DNA of 64,000 nucleotides from Euglena gracilis (lineage: Eukaryota > Euglenida > Euglenophyceae > Euglenales), in assembly GCA_039621445.1 (NCBI GenBank), contig CP154957.1, positions 7,203,062 to 7,267,061 on the forward strand, in the 5' to 3' direction. A program made the translations under genes and the position numbers. Positions 35,131-47,800 of the stretch are shown here, in pieces (within the stretch, counting starts at the first letter, position 1; each line of letters begins with the position of its first letter). The notes under the pieces are model-generated. The model made no database searches and was not told the origin of the DNA. It worked only from the letters and a program-made list of their open reading frames with translations.

Positions 35131-36218
35131 GCTTGTGGTGGGGCCGGGGGGGTTGGTCGATTCACTACCGCCTTCAGGAGGGGCGGGCAGAGGGTTGGTG
35201 TATCAGAGTGGGGGGGCCGGGACTCACTATGGGGGGGAGGCACCGGGGGCCGGGAGGAGGGGGGGGCCGGGTTCGATCAGAAGAACATCAGGTGGGGAGT
35301 CGTTCAAACTGGTGGAGAGGAGGTGCAAAAAAGAAACCACAGGGAAGCAAAAGAAGAAAGGGAAGGTTTTCGAAAAAAAAAAACGTGGAGGAAATGGATC
35401 ATTTCGAGGTCAGGTGGACCCTCCTCACCCAGTAAATTGTCACCTGAAAAAAAAATGCAACCCCAGGAGCAAAAAAAGATAAAAAATTATTCTTACAAAG
35501 AAGTTAAAAAAATATAAAAAGATAATGGGAAGAAAATGAAGATAATCGGTTCTCGGAAGGGGGGAGAGCCGGGGTGGGTGCTGGGGTGGGGGTGGGGGGG
35601 GGCGCGGGGGGGGTCGGGAAGGGTGGCCCGGCGGGAGGCGGTGGAGAGGGCGGGGGGGGGTGGTGGGTTGGTTCGATTCCCTTCCCTTGCGGGGAGGTGC
35701 TGGGAGTTTCTTTGATGGGTGGGGGGGAACCACTTTTGATTTGTTGGGGGGTTAACTTTGGGGTCCAAATTATATATTATTATTATTATTATTATTATTA
35801 AATACAATAAAACAATAATAAATAAATAATAATAAATAAAAAACAAATACGTAACATATTTGATGCTTCCTTCCCAAAGCAGAGGACAGACCCCGTCCAG
35901 GGGGCACCCACTCGTCCCGACCATGGATCTACTCAGATTCCCCTGGGGCAGTTTTTCCCGGGCCCAAACCCACCCAGCCACTTTTTATTTCGAAGACCCA
36001 CCCATTCCCCCTCCCGGGGTCCACCCACCCACCCATCCAAAATCAGCGGAGAACCAGCCTTCTGCTGGACTGACACATGGCGCAACCCACCTATCCCACC
36101 TATGGGGGGTCCAGCGCGCCCCAACCCACCTATCAAACACCCACCTACTCACGCCCTCCCTCGCGGGTGGGGTCACGTGGGTGGGGTAAGGTATGTAGTG
36201 AATCTATGGTCCTGACCC

Positions 36219-36527
36219 CAGGGGGGTTCTTGACGATAAAAAACTTCCCATCCCGGCACGTTCAATCCAAAAAAAAACACAGGAAAAATAGTCCAAAAAT
36301 GGCCATATTTTGGCAAAAGCGGGTCGATTTCGGGAAAAGAAGTGATTTCTGGCATCTTTGCACCATTGTCCATCCACCCAAAAAATGTCAAAAAATGGGT
36401 TTTTGACATTTTAATCTTTGGCCCCATCTGATCCCCGGATCGGCCGTTGGCCGTCCCTTGGGCCTAAGGGCGGTCCTTACGGCGGTCCTTTCGGGGGTGA
36501 ACTTCCCGTCCCTTATGGACCGCCCTG
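36219..36527. mobile_element. Diverged CAGGG...CCGCCCTG element
   Basis: It begins CAGGGGGGTTCTTGACG and ends ATGGACCGCCCTG, with the family interior (GGCATCTTTGCACCATTGTCC). The first five bases of the flanks, CCTGA, match on both sides. Confidence 0.6.
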
Positions 36528-37424
36528 CCTGATTGGGTGGGTTTGGGATAAGGCTTTTGAAGCACAACATTTCAAGCAATTGTTGAATTTTGGTGAGGAT
36601 CTTGACAGGGTTTTAAAAACACACATGGCCGGAAGTGTCTGCTGGTCTTGCTTGCATTATTTTCAGGAAATCTCAAAAAGGTAATTTTTGGATTCCCCCC
36701 CCCCCCGTGAATAAGGCTCCCTTGGGGGGGGGGTTGTAAAAATATCTGAAATACAAATTGGCATAGTTTCGCCTTCTAATTTTGGTGGGGTTTTAATTGG
36801 TTCTTTTTGAACATTTTGGACATTTTTGCACAGGTCTGGAATGGCGGAAAAAAGTCCCCCGGGCATGGCACGATCTCCCACCAAGACCAGCTGCAAGCTG
36901 CGTCGCTAGGTGTGGTTTGGCGTGAGGAGGGGAGAGAACTGTATTCATTCTGAGAGTTATAATTATTTTTATTTTGATATTCTGAGAGATATAATTTATT
37001 TATATTTATATTATTCATATTTTGCCCCAAAAAGGAACACTTTCTATGCAGACGTGGTTTTGCTCTGAGTGTTTTTTTTTTACTTCTGACTCGTCGTCGA
37101 AACTGAGCAGGCGAGAGGGATTGGGAGTCAAATTGGCAAATAGAGCACTCATCGGAAAGTTTCTCCTTCGAGAATCAAACTTCTTCCCTTTGCTGAGGGA
37201 AAATGCCTGACTGTTTGCCTTTTCGGCTGCGTTCAAGCAAACATCCACATGGCTGCCCTCCACGTCCTTGCGGCGACATATACTTCTCCCCCCTGTGTGC
37301 ACTGTGGCTGTTTTTTTTTGGTGCCTTTTATCCCTTCTTCCGGCCTGGCGCTGTTGTTCGCCTCTGGCCCTTTTTGTCTGTGTACGTGGAGGTGGCCGGA
37401 GCCTGGCGGGACTTACCTTGTTTA

Positions 37425-40400
37425 CGACGCCGGCCCCCCTCCCCTGGGAAACTGTCATGCCCAAGAACTTGTCAGGGTTCCGCCCAGGAAACTGTCAGGG
37501 TCTTTGGTACTGGCCAATCTGCCATGATAGGAAGTTTTCAGGGTCCGTACCGGCCAACCTGTCACAGTGATGGTGACGGTGACAGACCCCAGGGGGGGTA
37601 GGTATTGTGTTACCTCCTCCACCCGTCAGGATTTCAGGTCTGGCACCCATCAACCCCCCCCCCAGGGAATGTCACCAGTACCAGGGACCCTGGCAGTTCC
37701 CGGGCGGTTCTCAGGGCCTGACAATTCCCCAGAGGGGGGGGGGAGTAGGAGCGTTGGAGAAAAAAATACCCACCCCTGAAACCAACAGCTCCGTTCTGAA
37801 TACTACCAAAAAACCCCCCTCCAAAATAAATGCCCACGAGGTCAGATAGGTAAAATGCTCAGTGTGGGCCCAGGAAAACTTGCCTGACACCTCCAAAAAA
37901 GCAGTTTTCTGCGCAAAAAAAACACATGAAAATAAATGTGTAAAGCTTATAACGTCCATTCCCACTCTCCACCGTGGGCCAGCTGTCCTGAACGGTTTAA
38001 ACAAATGTCCCAGGACATTGACCAAACATCCACGGTCCTTAACGGGGGAAAAAAGGGAAAAAACCCTGTCCACCTTTTGGACCGCCCTGTCCCAGGCTGG
38101 AGCGCAGCCTGGCCGGCCAGCCCCGGCACCCGGGGCGGGGGTGGGCCCCGGCGGGGTGGGGGGCGGGGCGGCGGCGCACGCGCCGTTCACGCACTTCTGC
38201 CCCGCGGCGCAGCACGCCAGGCTGGCGTCGGGGGCCTTGCACAGCTTCTGGTCGGAGGGGCAGCAGTCGAGAGCAGGGGGGGGGGTGTTGGGGGTGTGCC
38301 TACCCAGGGGGGGGGAATAATTGATATCGGAGGCCTTCGGAAAAATTGCGGAAATTGCGGAAAAATTGCGGAAAAATTGATATCGGGAATATACACATTT
38401 CTGCTTGAGGGGACTTAGAAATTTTTCAATTGTGAGGTTCAGAACACCGCAACACCCACGTCGATGCAGGCAAGCACAAACCAACGCGCTTGATGTTCTT
38501 TGCACAGGTGGGACGCACCCAATCCTGTGACCAGTGGTGCACCTGTGAGAAAAATTGGTAAACTGGGGGGGGAAACAACAAAACACAATAGCACACCTGT
38601 TGATCCATTTGAAGAATGGCTTGAACTCATTGCATCTTCCATCTTCGGTGGTGGGAAAAAAATTCTGCGAAAAAAAAATGGTAAAAAATTGCGGAAAAAT
38701 TGCGGAAATTGCGGAAAAATTGCGGAAAATTGCGGAAAATTGCGGAAATTGCGGAAAATTGCGGAAATTGCGGAAAAATTGCGGATATCAATTTCCCCCC
38801 CCCCTGGCCTACCCCCCCCCCCGGGAAACTGTCACCAGACAGGTTGGCCGGTACCGGGGACCCTGACAGTTTCCCGGGCGGGACCCTGACAGGTTCTCGG
38901 GCATGACAGTTTCCCGGGGGGGGGGGGTAGGTAACCCCCCGTGGCTGCACTCAGGCTTCTTGTCGGTTCATGGCCGGCGCTAAAAACTTCGCTTCTGGGC
39001 CAGTTTGTGTGGTGAGTGGCCAGGAAAGCCTTACACCACCCGGCCAGTGCTCTTGTGCTGCTCCCCCTGGCCGGAGTGCATAACCCCCCCCCAACAAGTG
39101 CACACCGTCTTACCCCCCCCCCGGCGCTTGGCCCACGCCACGAATGAAGGTCAGGGGGGCCAACCTCAGGGGGCCAAATTTGAATGTTAAGAATTTTGGT
39201 GGGCAAAATCAGCCAAAACCTCAAAAAATGGGAAGCCCAGATCACAAATGAAGGCCGAAGGCCAACTTCAGGGGGGGAAGTTTGTATGTAAGGAGCAGGG
39301 GGTATTTCTTTAAGGCTCCTTAAAACCCTGAAAACCCCTTAAAAAACTTATAAAAAAATTAGTTTCAGAAATTTTTCGAAATTCGATCCAAAAGTGATGT
39401 CGCAAAATCTCAGCAAAAACAAGCCAACCCGGGGAAAAAATATTTCTGGCATCGCTGGAACATTGTCTATCTGAAAAAATGGACTTTTCAATTTTGGACC
39501 CCGTTCGATTCTGGGATGGCCCTTGGACTTCCCTCAAAAAATAGACGCCTGAAAAATTTAGAAATGCCTCAAAAAACCTTACTTAAAAAAGGCCTCAAAA
39601 AACCTTCAAAAATTCAAGAATTAATGCCTTAAAAACACCCCCTGGGAGGAGGGGGGCCAAGCGCCTGTGGGGAGCCAAGCGCCCGGGGGGAGGGAGTACT
39701 GTAATTGCACCCCCCCCAATTAAATGCACACCTGGGTGGTCCGAAACTTCCTCCCTGATGAGTGCGCGGCCCCTAAAATAACAACCGTGAACGCAGGTCA
39801 GTGCCACAAAATCGGCCGTTGGCAGCCCAGCTGGGAGCTACAGGCCGGAAAAAAAAGGTGCTGGCTGGCTGGACTCCGCGGGGGTGGGGTCCTTCCGGCT
39901 TGAAAAACCCCCTGGATGGACGCCCCGCGCAGGGCGGTTCGGTAGGTGCTGGCTGGCTTCGTGACTGTGGAACGCACCCCACCTCCCCCTGGCCAAACAC
40001 GCACTTCTGCGTCTCCGCGCAGCGGGCCGGGGGGTCGGCCCAGATGAGCGGCGCGGTCTTGGGCAGCAGCAGTGGTCCGCGTCGTCGCGCTTTGCGACGC
40101 CCGGCGCGGTGGACCCGTTGGCGCCCGGCCAGCCGGGGACGGGGGGCGGACCCACGTCTGGTGTGGCGGGCAATGAGGCGGTTCAGAGCACGCCAGGAAC
40201 ACCCACGTCGTCTCCCCCCCCCACCTCCCGGGGGTCCTGGGGGTCTTTTTTTTCTTCATAAAAAAATAAACAACAAATAAATAAAATAAAAATAATAAAT
40301 AAAAAAATTTATAAATAAATATATATATATATATAATGAATAAATAACTAAATAATAAATAAACTAATAAATAATAAATAAATAAATAAATAAATAATAA

Positions 40401-41417
40401 TAATAAATTAAAAATCAGACCGTCTTCACCGATATGCCCCCCCCCAACAGGAAGGTGTCCGCCGACAAGGCAGCCAGCATAATCCTGGGTGATAACTCGC
40501 TGGGGGGGGGGCGGCAATGGACTTTCCGACACAACCGGTCCGCCTGTATGGGCCCAAGGGGCCAGTTTTCTGGGTGGGTCACCACAGGCAAGAGGGGGAC
40601 AACTTCCATTAGGGGACAGGGGGGGGGTGCACTTTCCCCGTCTGTTTGGGCGTGAACCCAAATTGAGTCCCGGGTACCAGCTGCCGGGACTGTGGGCACA
40701 GGGAAGAATAGGAGTGAACAGAAATTCGGGGCATTGCGGACTGGTTCTGTCCACACACAAAGGGGACCGTGCCTGTTGCCCCCCCCCCCGAGAGGGGGAG
40801 GTACCTACCCAGGTGGTTGGCCCGAGCCGTGATTGAAGGTGAAGCCAGGGGGCCAACCTTACAGGGGCCAAGTTTGCATGTTAAGAATTTTGGCGGCAAT
40901 GTGCAAAAGGCCAAAGGCCAACCTTCAGGAAGTCCAAGTTTGTATGTTAGGGGGAGGGGGGCCAAGCGCTTGGGGAGGGGGAGCAGGGGGTATTTTCTTA
41001 AAGGCGCATTAAAAACCTTGAAACCCTTGAAGAAAAAAAACACCCAAATTTTTGGCCAAAATGCCTTAAAAAACTTTAAAAAACATTCGTTCTGGAAGTT
41101 GTTTTTTTTCGAATTTCGAGCAAAAATGAAGTTGCAAAATCTCGGGCAATCTCGGGCAAATCATGGTACACTCGTTATCTTTTTTGAGGCGGTTGTAAAA
41201 AACGAAAGTACCTTAAAATGCATATAAAAAAAAACCCCTGGGGGGGAGGTACGTCGCAGGCTGCGCAGAGGAAGTCAGCGGCGCAGGTGCACAGCCCCGC
41301 GGTAGCAATGCAGCGGACCGGCTGCACGGCGGTGGGGGCGGCGGTCGCCGTGGCGGCCCCCGCCAGCCACAGGGCGAGGGCGAGGCGGAGGAGGGGGAGC
41401 GGAGCGCCGTGCGGCAT
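37425..41417 (-). CDS. Secreted cysteine-rich protein (start and core exons)
   Basis: Exon 1 (41417-41253, 55 codons) starts with a signal peptide: a basic N terminus, the core LPLLRLALALWLAGAA and an Ala-rich cleavage region, then a CxC/CAAC segment. An AG lies 22 nt before the ATG. Exon 2 (40057-39995, 21 codons) contains CAETQKCVF. Exon 3 (38268-about 38093) continues with DCCPSDQKLC, CCAAGQKCVNGAC and a Pro/Ala/Gly linker. Exons 2 and 3 join in phase only through a nonconventional intron (CAG at +4, CTG at -8), which places Cys residues at regular spacing. A short candidate exon ends at 37425 at a consensus donor, AAG|GTAAGT. The Cys pattern resembles small extracellular disulfide domains, but I cannot name the family. 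It may continue into the exons at 34-35 kb. Confidence 0.65.
37431..37750. mobile_element. CCCGGGAAACTGTCA element, long copy
   Basis: It starts CCCCTGGGAAACTGTCATGCCC, continues with CAGGAAACTGTCAGGG repeats, and ends TGACAATTCCCCAGAGGGG. It directly adjoins the candidate exon that ends at 37425. Confidence 0.6.
38336..38790. repeat. TTGCGGAAA tandem units in two blocks
   Basis: AAATTGCGGAAATTGCGGAA runs at 38336-38385 and 38687-38785, each next to ATATC. They flank a 300-bp stretch with no clear gene. It lies in the nonconventional intron of the cysteine-rich gene. Confidence 0.7.
38811..38928. mobile_element. CCCGGGAAACTGTCA element, short palindromic copy
   Basis: TACCCCCCCCCCCGGGAAACTGTCA at the left and its complement TGACAGTTTCCCGGGGGGG...TAGGTA at the right, about 118 bp in all. 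The simplest intact copy of the family. Confidence 0.75.
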
Positions 41418-41479
41418 GGGGTGGGGGGGCCCACCTGGGAAGGGGGGGGGTCCCCAGCGACGGGCAGTGTTAAACGAAA

Positions 41480-43027
41480 TAAAAGAAATCAGCTGTCCCG
41501 ATCAGAGGCTTTTTTTAGGACCCGCGGGGGTCCGGACCCACCCACCCACCCCCCTTGGGGGGGGGGGCACTTTTAGGGGGTCATTATTGGGGTCAAACCT
41601 TTTTTCCGAGGCCGATCGATAAGGCGTCTCAAAGTTGTGGAATAAGGTACTCTTAACTTTTTCTCAACTCCCCAGCGTTTTCGAGATATTTTGAATTTTC
41701 GATTTTTTGACCCAAAAATGACCCCTTTTTGCCTGTCCAATGAAATTTCTTTGGGAAAAAAAACGGTACACAACTTTTTTGCTCGGGCCATATCTCCGGA
41801 CTGGCGGGGGGTTGGGGGCAAAGCGAGGGCTCTGGAGAAACTAGGGATCCTCTCCTAACCTATAGGCTATCAACTTTTCGGGTCTGGAAATCAGGTCACA
41901 TTGATAATCCGCGGGTGCCATTGCCTACTCAGGGGGGGGCGGGGGGGTCAGGGGGGGTTTGGGGGGGGGTAAGCTTCTAACTCTAAAGAGATAAGAGCTC
42001 AGCGACCTTTGCGCTGAAAATAGAGGAAAACACCACCTCCAGCGGGTCACTCAGCCGAGACCCACCGCCCCCCCCCCCGACACAAAACTTAAAAAACTCT
42101 GGTCCTGATTCAATGAAGAAATCCAAAGGAAAAATGGCGGAAAAGGATGACTTTTCTTCAGGAGGTCCAGCAGCAAAAACGAAACTCCCGTCCCAGCACA
42201 TACAATGCAAACCCACAGGCAAAGTGGTCAAATTTTGGCCGTATTTCGGCAACAACGGTCCATTTCAGGGAAAAAAAGTGATTTCGGGCATCTCTGCACC
42301 ATCGCACATCCACCCAAAACGTCAAAAATGTGTCTTTTGACATTTAAAACTTGACCTTGATCGATCCCTGGATCAGCCATTGGTCGAGGCCTAAGGGTGG
42401 TCCTCAAGGGGCGGTCCTTCAGGGAAAAGAACTTCCCGTCCCTTGTGGACTGCCCTGGTTGGTGGGGGGGCGCCTGGGAAAGGGACGACAAGGTGCCGGG
42501 TGGAGGCGAGACCAGGACGCCCCTTACCAGAATGAGAAAAACAGAAGTCTGCTGTCCATGCACATTCAACTGAACCTCCAAACGGAAAAAAAAGGACGAA
42601 AAAGGGTTGACATTTCTTGGTGAAGAAAGGTCGACATCGGGGGGAAAACGTGATTTCTGGCATCCTTGGACCATCCTCCATCCTCTTCTTCGACATTCCA
42701 ATTCCGACCCCGTTCGAACCAAGACCCTCCCACTGGTCCTTTGGCCTAAGGGCGGTCGTAAGGGCAGGGTATTAAATGAGGGGGAAGGGGGGGGTATAAA
42801 ATGTTTATTTTCAGGGCAAAGCACCAAAAACATTTTTGGGGCTCAAAAAAGACCCAAGAATCGCATTTCTGCGCAAAAATGGGAAAATACACCAAAAAAT
42901 TCCTTCCCTGGCGCGAAGCACTTTTTTTGGTTCTGGGGGGAACCCCCCCCACTGCAAAACCAGCGTTCACTTAATACGCTGGGACGGACTCAAATAAAAA
43001 ACTTTGCCATCCCTTGAAGACCGCCCT
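41480..43027. repeat. Cluster of CAGGGCGGTCC-family fragments
   Basis: At least two fragments carry family phrases (TCCCAGCACATACAATGC, TTCTGGCATCCTTGGACCATC). Right ends of the GGACTGCCCTG/AGACCGCCCTG type lie at 42450 and 43027. Left ends are eroded. The spacer also holds an AT-rich hairpin-like stretch at 42780-42960. No coding region was found. Confidence 0.5.
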
Positions 43028-43904
43028 GCATGAGACGCAAAAGACTGGGAGAGGGTGAAAGAAATGGACAGGCGGCAGGCTTTTTTTTGGGATTGAGGCA
43101 AAACTGGCAAAGTGGAAGGAATTTCGGAAACAATGCAAGGCTGGGAATAGAATTGACTAATAGAATTGACTTATCAAAAATTGAATAGACTTGGAATTGA
43201 AATTGAAATTGAAATCGAATTGACTTGTGAAAGAAAGGGGGATGAAATCTGCGTCATGCTTCACGTTTTGGGGATTTGAATTTATGTTCAGGGTGTCAAC
43301 AAAGGGGGCCGTCTAGATCTTCGAGAGAGTTTCCACGCCTAAAATACTTCTCACCGAGGGATTGGGGTTTGGTACAGCAAGGAGAGGGCACGGCTGCGTT
43401 TGGCTGGTGATGAGGGGTCCGATTTGGTGTGCAGCCCGAGGTGACGAAATGCAACGGAGGCAGTGCGGTGTGGAGTGCGAGTGAGCTAGTACTTGGCTGC
43501 ATGGGAGGGCTCATGCAACGGCTGTGGTTGCAGTAGGGCAGCCAGAATGGGGGGAAGGGGAGGCTCCTCAGAGGACTCCAGCGTTGGTGGCAGAGCACTG
43601 GAGGCTGCATCGTAACTCCTCCGGAGTGATCCCTAACCCAGCCAGGGCTAAACTGGGGAGAGTCCTGTTGGGGAGTTGTTTGGAGAGTCGAACGAAATGA
43701 AGACTGTCATGGGGCTCCAAAACCATGATTTGGGGGTTGTGCATTCACTTTTTGGAGCTGCTGTCGAACCTTGTCAGCTTGCTTTCACTTCTTGGGGTGG
43801 GTTCTGTGCTTCAATAAACCTAATGGTCAGCATTCTCCCATTTGTCTCTTTGCCATTCATTTCGATTCGCAGTGGTCCCCCCCTTTGCATCCAAATGCAG
43901 GGGG

Positions 43905-44345
43905 GGGGAAAAATGCGCTCGCCTGGCCGCGGAAAAAATTGCCAAAAATGAGCAAAAAAATGCGCAAAAAATGCGCATTTTTGGAAAAAATGCGCAAAAC
44001 TGTGCAAAATCCGAGAAAAAATGCGCAAAAATCACGAAAATGCAAAAATTACCCAAAAACATGCAAAAATGGCACCAAATTTGAAGAAATTATGTAGAAT
44101 AATGAGGAAAATGTATGTTTCAAAAAAAGTCAAAAATTTCAAATTTTTGCAAAAAATTGCAAAAATGGTCAAAAAATGCGAAAATTTTGGAAAATCACGA
44201 AAAAATGTGCCAAAAAGCAAAAAAATGTGCTGAAAAAAACGAAAAAATGCGCAAAAAATGCGAAAAAATGCGCAAAAATGCGCATTTTTGGAAAATTTGA
44301 AAAAAATGCGCAAAAATGCGAAAAAATGCGAAACGCATTTCCCCC
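43905..44345. repeat. A-rich GCAAAAAATGCGC tandem region
   Basis: About 440 bp of irregular GCAAAAA/TGCGAAAA units between G- and C-tracts (GGGGGGGGAAAAATGCGC and GCGAAACGCATTTCCCCCCCC). The ends are inverted, so it may be a C-tract-ended element with a degenerate interior. Intergenic, downstream of DXO. Confidence 0.6.
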
Positions 44346-44729
44346 CCCCCTGCAAATGCCTCCCTCACTGCTGAATCATATGGAGAATCTGTCCATGGGC
44401 ATGTTCTGTCTGTTTTGTCATATCAAAAAACTTTCAGGTTTTCACGAAATTAATGCAACTTCCGGGGAGTTTCAAAAAAATTTGCAACCACGCCCGCGTA
44501 CAGCATCAATGCACACTGGCAAATCAGAAAACAATTTTTTAACGGTTTGCAACCTTCTGACCGAGAAGTTGTCAACTGTGCCTGGTCCAGCGCCTGCTGG
44601 CAACAGCGGCAGCAACTATTTTCAGGTGGAAGGTGAGAACCTTGGGAGACCGAGGGAGTGATCATGGATGACGTGTGAGAGAATTGTGGAAAAAAAGCAG
44701 TGGTGGTGGAGGTGAGCTGTTGTCTCACT

Positions 44730-44825
44730 CCCCCAGAAACTGTCACCTGAAAGGTTGGCCAGGACCAGAAAAACTCCCATCACGATTGGCCAGTCGGTGC
44801 CAAAAACCCTGACAGTTTCCTGGGG
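44730..44825. mobile_element. CCCGGGAAACTGTCA element, diverged short copy
   Basis: CCCCCAGAAACTGTCACCTG at the left and CCTGACAGTTTCCTGGGG at the right, enclosing GGTTGGCCAGG. It lies just downstream of the DXO stop codon, possibly within its 3' UTR. Confidence 0.65.
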
Positions 44826-44884
44826 CACTGTCTTTCTTCACACTCGACAGCAAATGAATTTTGAGCCTGGTGGATTGGCTGGTA

Positions 44885-47800
44885 TTAAACGATGAAAGCT
44901 TCCTCTGCTGTCGGGGGAGAGGTTGGTGTGGGAAGGGGTGGGATGGAGCCCCGGAGCAGTGCGCTGGCCAGGTGGGTGAAGGGTGGGCCGTACCACAGGC
45001 GGTACCCACCGCCGGCCTCCGTCGCCCCCCGCAGCCACTGCAGTACGTGGGCCGCGAAGTCGAAGCATGGCGCGTAGTGCCAGCCGCAAGGCGGTCACAC
45101 TGGGAAAAAAATGGACATGCAGAAAACAAAAAAAAAACGGTTGTGCTGTTCCAACGCGGTTCTTTTGCCTTAGACGGGTTGGGTACCCAGGTTTTTGCTT
45201 AAGGACCCCTGGGGGGGGTACTGGCTAGCCAATCGGCTAGACACTGGAAAAAATGGACTAGCTGGACCCCCCGGGGGGGGGGGTCCGGGGGGGTCCGGGG
45301 GTCCGGGGGTCCCCCCAACTGGAAAAAAAAATATCCTCCGGCGCTGCGCGCCGAGGTGGAAATGAGGTTTTTAATAGGTTTTTGGCTGATTTTGTTCCAA
45401 AAATTCCCAAAAATGGCCAAAAACGGGCATTTTTGGCCATTTTTGGGGGTCCAAAAAAATTAATACAAAGAAAATATTTAAATATTTCAATGATGATAAT
45501 AATAGTAATAATAATAATGTAATAAAATAAAATAAATCAAATGAATAAAAATAATTCAATAAAATGAATAATAATAAACTTATAACCGCAGAGCAAACAA
45601 AAACAGAACTCCGACGGACCGTCCTGACCAGCAGTCACGGGCCCCCTTAGCTAGGTCGTAGGCAGGCTCTCACGGCAGCCGACTCATGGCTGCTGGAAGC
45701 CAACCCCGCTGAATCTCGATGGAGAAAATGAATGAAGACGAAATCGTTTCAGAAACAATAAGTATTACAATGGTGTACGGTCCTTCATGCTGACCCAAAA
45801 CATCCAGAGTTCTGCGGAATTGACCTGCAAAATAAACATGCACATGTGCTAAATTGAAATAACATTCGCCTTTTTGCATTTAAAACGCAACAAACAAACA
45901 TTCATCATCCTTGGTATCAAGCATTTTTGGTCATTTTTGGCCCTCAAACTGTTTGTGTGCACTATCGGCCAGTTTGGGTCATGTCTGTATTATTTGTGCA
46001 GTATGTGCCATTTTCAACCATTTCCGACAATTTTGACACATTTTTGGATCACCCCGCCCAACGCCACACGGCACCGAGACCAAACCGCCCCCAAAGGGAG
46101 GGGGTCGGTGTACCGGGGCAGCCTGCCCAGTGGTGCGGATGACCTCCGCGCTGCGGACCTCCCCGGCAGGCGTGCGTCGGCCGAGGAACACGTGTGGCAC
46201 GCCCACCACGAAGCTCTGCAGGAAGACCTTCAGCGCCTTGTGGCGGTTGGGGGTGGGCGGCGGCGGGGGCCGCGGTGACTCCGGGGCCGACGGACTTTGG
46301 GCCAACCGGGGAATCCACTGGGATCGGCTGCCGTGGACGTGTTCCTGTGCAAGAAGGCAGGACAAATGGCGGGGTGTGGTTGGTGCTGAGAATGATACTA
46401 CCCCCCCCCCCGAAACCTGGCCCGGGACATGGCCGATTGGTTGTTGCTCATCTTTGACATATTTCCGAGCTATTGAGTCAAAAAATTGTGTTTTGGATCT
46501 GGTGCTTTTTTTGTATATGAACCGGAATCGACGTGCAAGATAGCCTTTGGGCATAGAAGGAAGTTTGGCCACGTTCCCCTGCCGGCACCCAGTCGAACAC
46601 ACGGACGTCCTGCTCGCTCACCAGGGGCTTGTGGGTTAGCACCAGGCAGCCCTTTTTGAAAAAACATGTCACACTTCTTCCCATTCGTATCTTCTAGCCA
46701 TGTCCCACATGACACACTTCTTTCTAAACACCCTCCCAAATAACCTGGCGGGGTCCTTGCTCCTGGCGGGGGCCAAATAACTTGGCGGCAAAAAAGATGG
46801 TTCCAGTAACTTGGCGAGGTTCTTTTTAGGCAAAATTCCTTTATGGCGCTGAAAAAGTGCCCAAATAACCTGGCAGGGGGGTAGGGCCAAAAGTTGGTTC
46901 CAATAACCTGGCACCCTGCCAGGTTAAAAGGGGGGGGTTTGCTCCAGACCTCCCCTTGATGTATTCTGGGAAAAATACAAAAAAACTGACTCCCTGAAAC
47001 TGTGAAAATGCCCCCGAAATGGGTGATTTTTTGGCATTTTTTTGAATTTGAAATGCGCTAAAACTGGAGTTTTTGAGACAATTTTTTGCTCATTGCCAAA
47101 AAATCGTCTGTTTTTGGGCCCATTTTTGGATCTCCTGCGGGAAGGGTTTTTTTGGCTGAATTTTTCAGCAAAATTCCAAAAATTGCCCCCCCCCCCAAGA
47201 CCCCCCTTGGTGTTTTCAGCAACGGACCCAAAAAGGGGGCCTGGGGTATTTTTAGGGGGTTTAGGGTGCACTTGAACTTGCATTTGTACTTGTGTGCAAG
47301 GGAATCACAAATTGAGACTGAAAGTGACAACCAAGTTAGAAGTTAGGGAAAGAAAATCACTCTGTCCATGGCATCTACTCCATGACACTGTGATATGAGG
47401 CATGTTGGTGGAGTGGGTGCATGGAGTGATCCTGCAAAACTGTCAATGAATTTCGATGACAACGAAATCGACAACAATTTTCAAAAAAGTCACCCCCAAA
47501 CTGTATTCACATCCAGTTTACTATTTGGACCCAAAAATTGTACCTGTGGGTATTTTATTATTTGGGGAAGGTTTATCTTTGTTTATCATTTGAGCAAACC
47601 TTTTCAAGTCGAAAAATGACCAAAAGCGTCCCCGGGCTTTCTTCCCCTGCACGTTTAGCGTTTTGAACATTGGTTTTTGAATCTTCCTGAATCTTTATTC
47701 TGGTCCAATTTCATAAGTTTTTGAGGTTCCCCCAAAGATTTCGGGGTGATTTTTACTTTTGTGGAGGGGCGGGTTATTATTGTCATTTGGGGTTTGTGTT

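Larger units (their letters stand above)
38269..39994 (-). other. Nonconventional intron in the cysteine-rich gene
   Basis: On the minus strand the upstream exon ends at ...TGCGTGTTT. The intron begins GGC-CAG-GGGG and ends CCCCC-CTG-CTCTC, followed by GACTGCTGCCCC. There is no GT or AG at the ends. CAG is at +4 and CTG at -8, and the adjoining G and C tracts can pair. The join is in phase and gives the run KCVFDCCPSDQ. Confidence 0.6.

Noticed and set aside
36000-36180. Pro/Thr/Tyr-rich plus-strand protein with PTYPTY repeats
   Set aside because: It arises from a CCCACCTAT tandem repeat next to C-tracts; no start or splice context and wrong strand for the array.
37015-37464. Long minus-strand frame of 149 residues
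   Set aside because: It crosses the consensus donor GTAAGT at 37424 and then runs through low-GC sequence typical of intron.
38336-38790. CRISPR-like spaced repeats
   Set aside because: Units are short, contiguous and irregular with no unique spacers; the genome is eukaryotic.
39850-40871. Long minus-strand frames over the cysteine-rich exon 2
   Set aside because: They read a different frame from the one that gives the conserved Cys pattern and pass through satellite and microsatellite.
43296-43610. Minus-strand 104-residue open frame downstream of DXO
   Set aside because: Its composition and residue pattern are not protein-like, there is no splice context, and other frames are also open.
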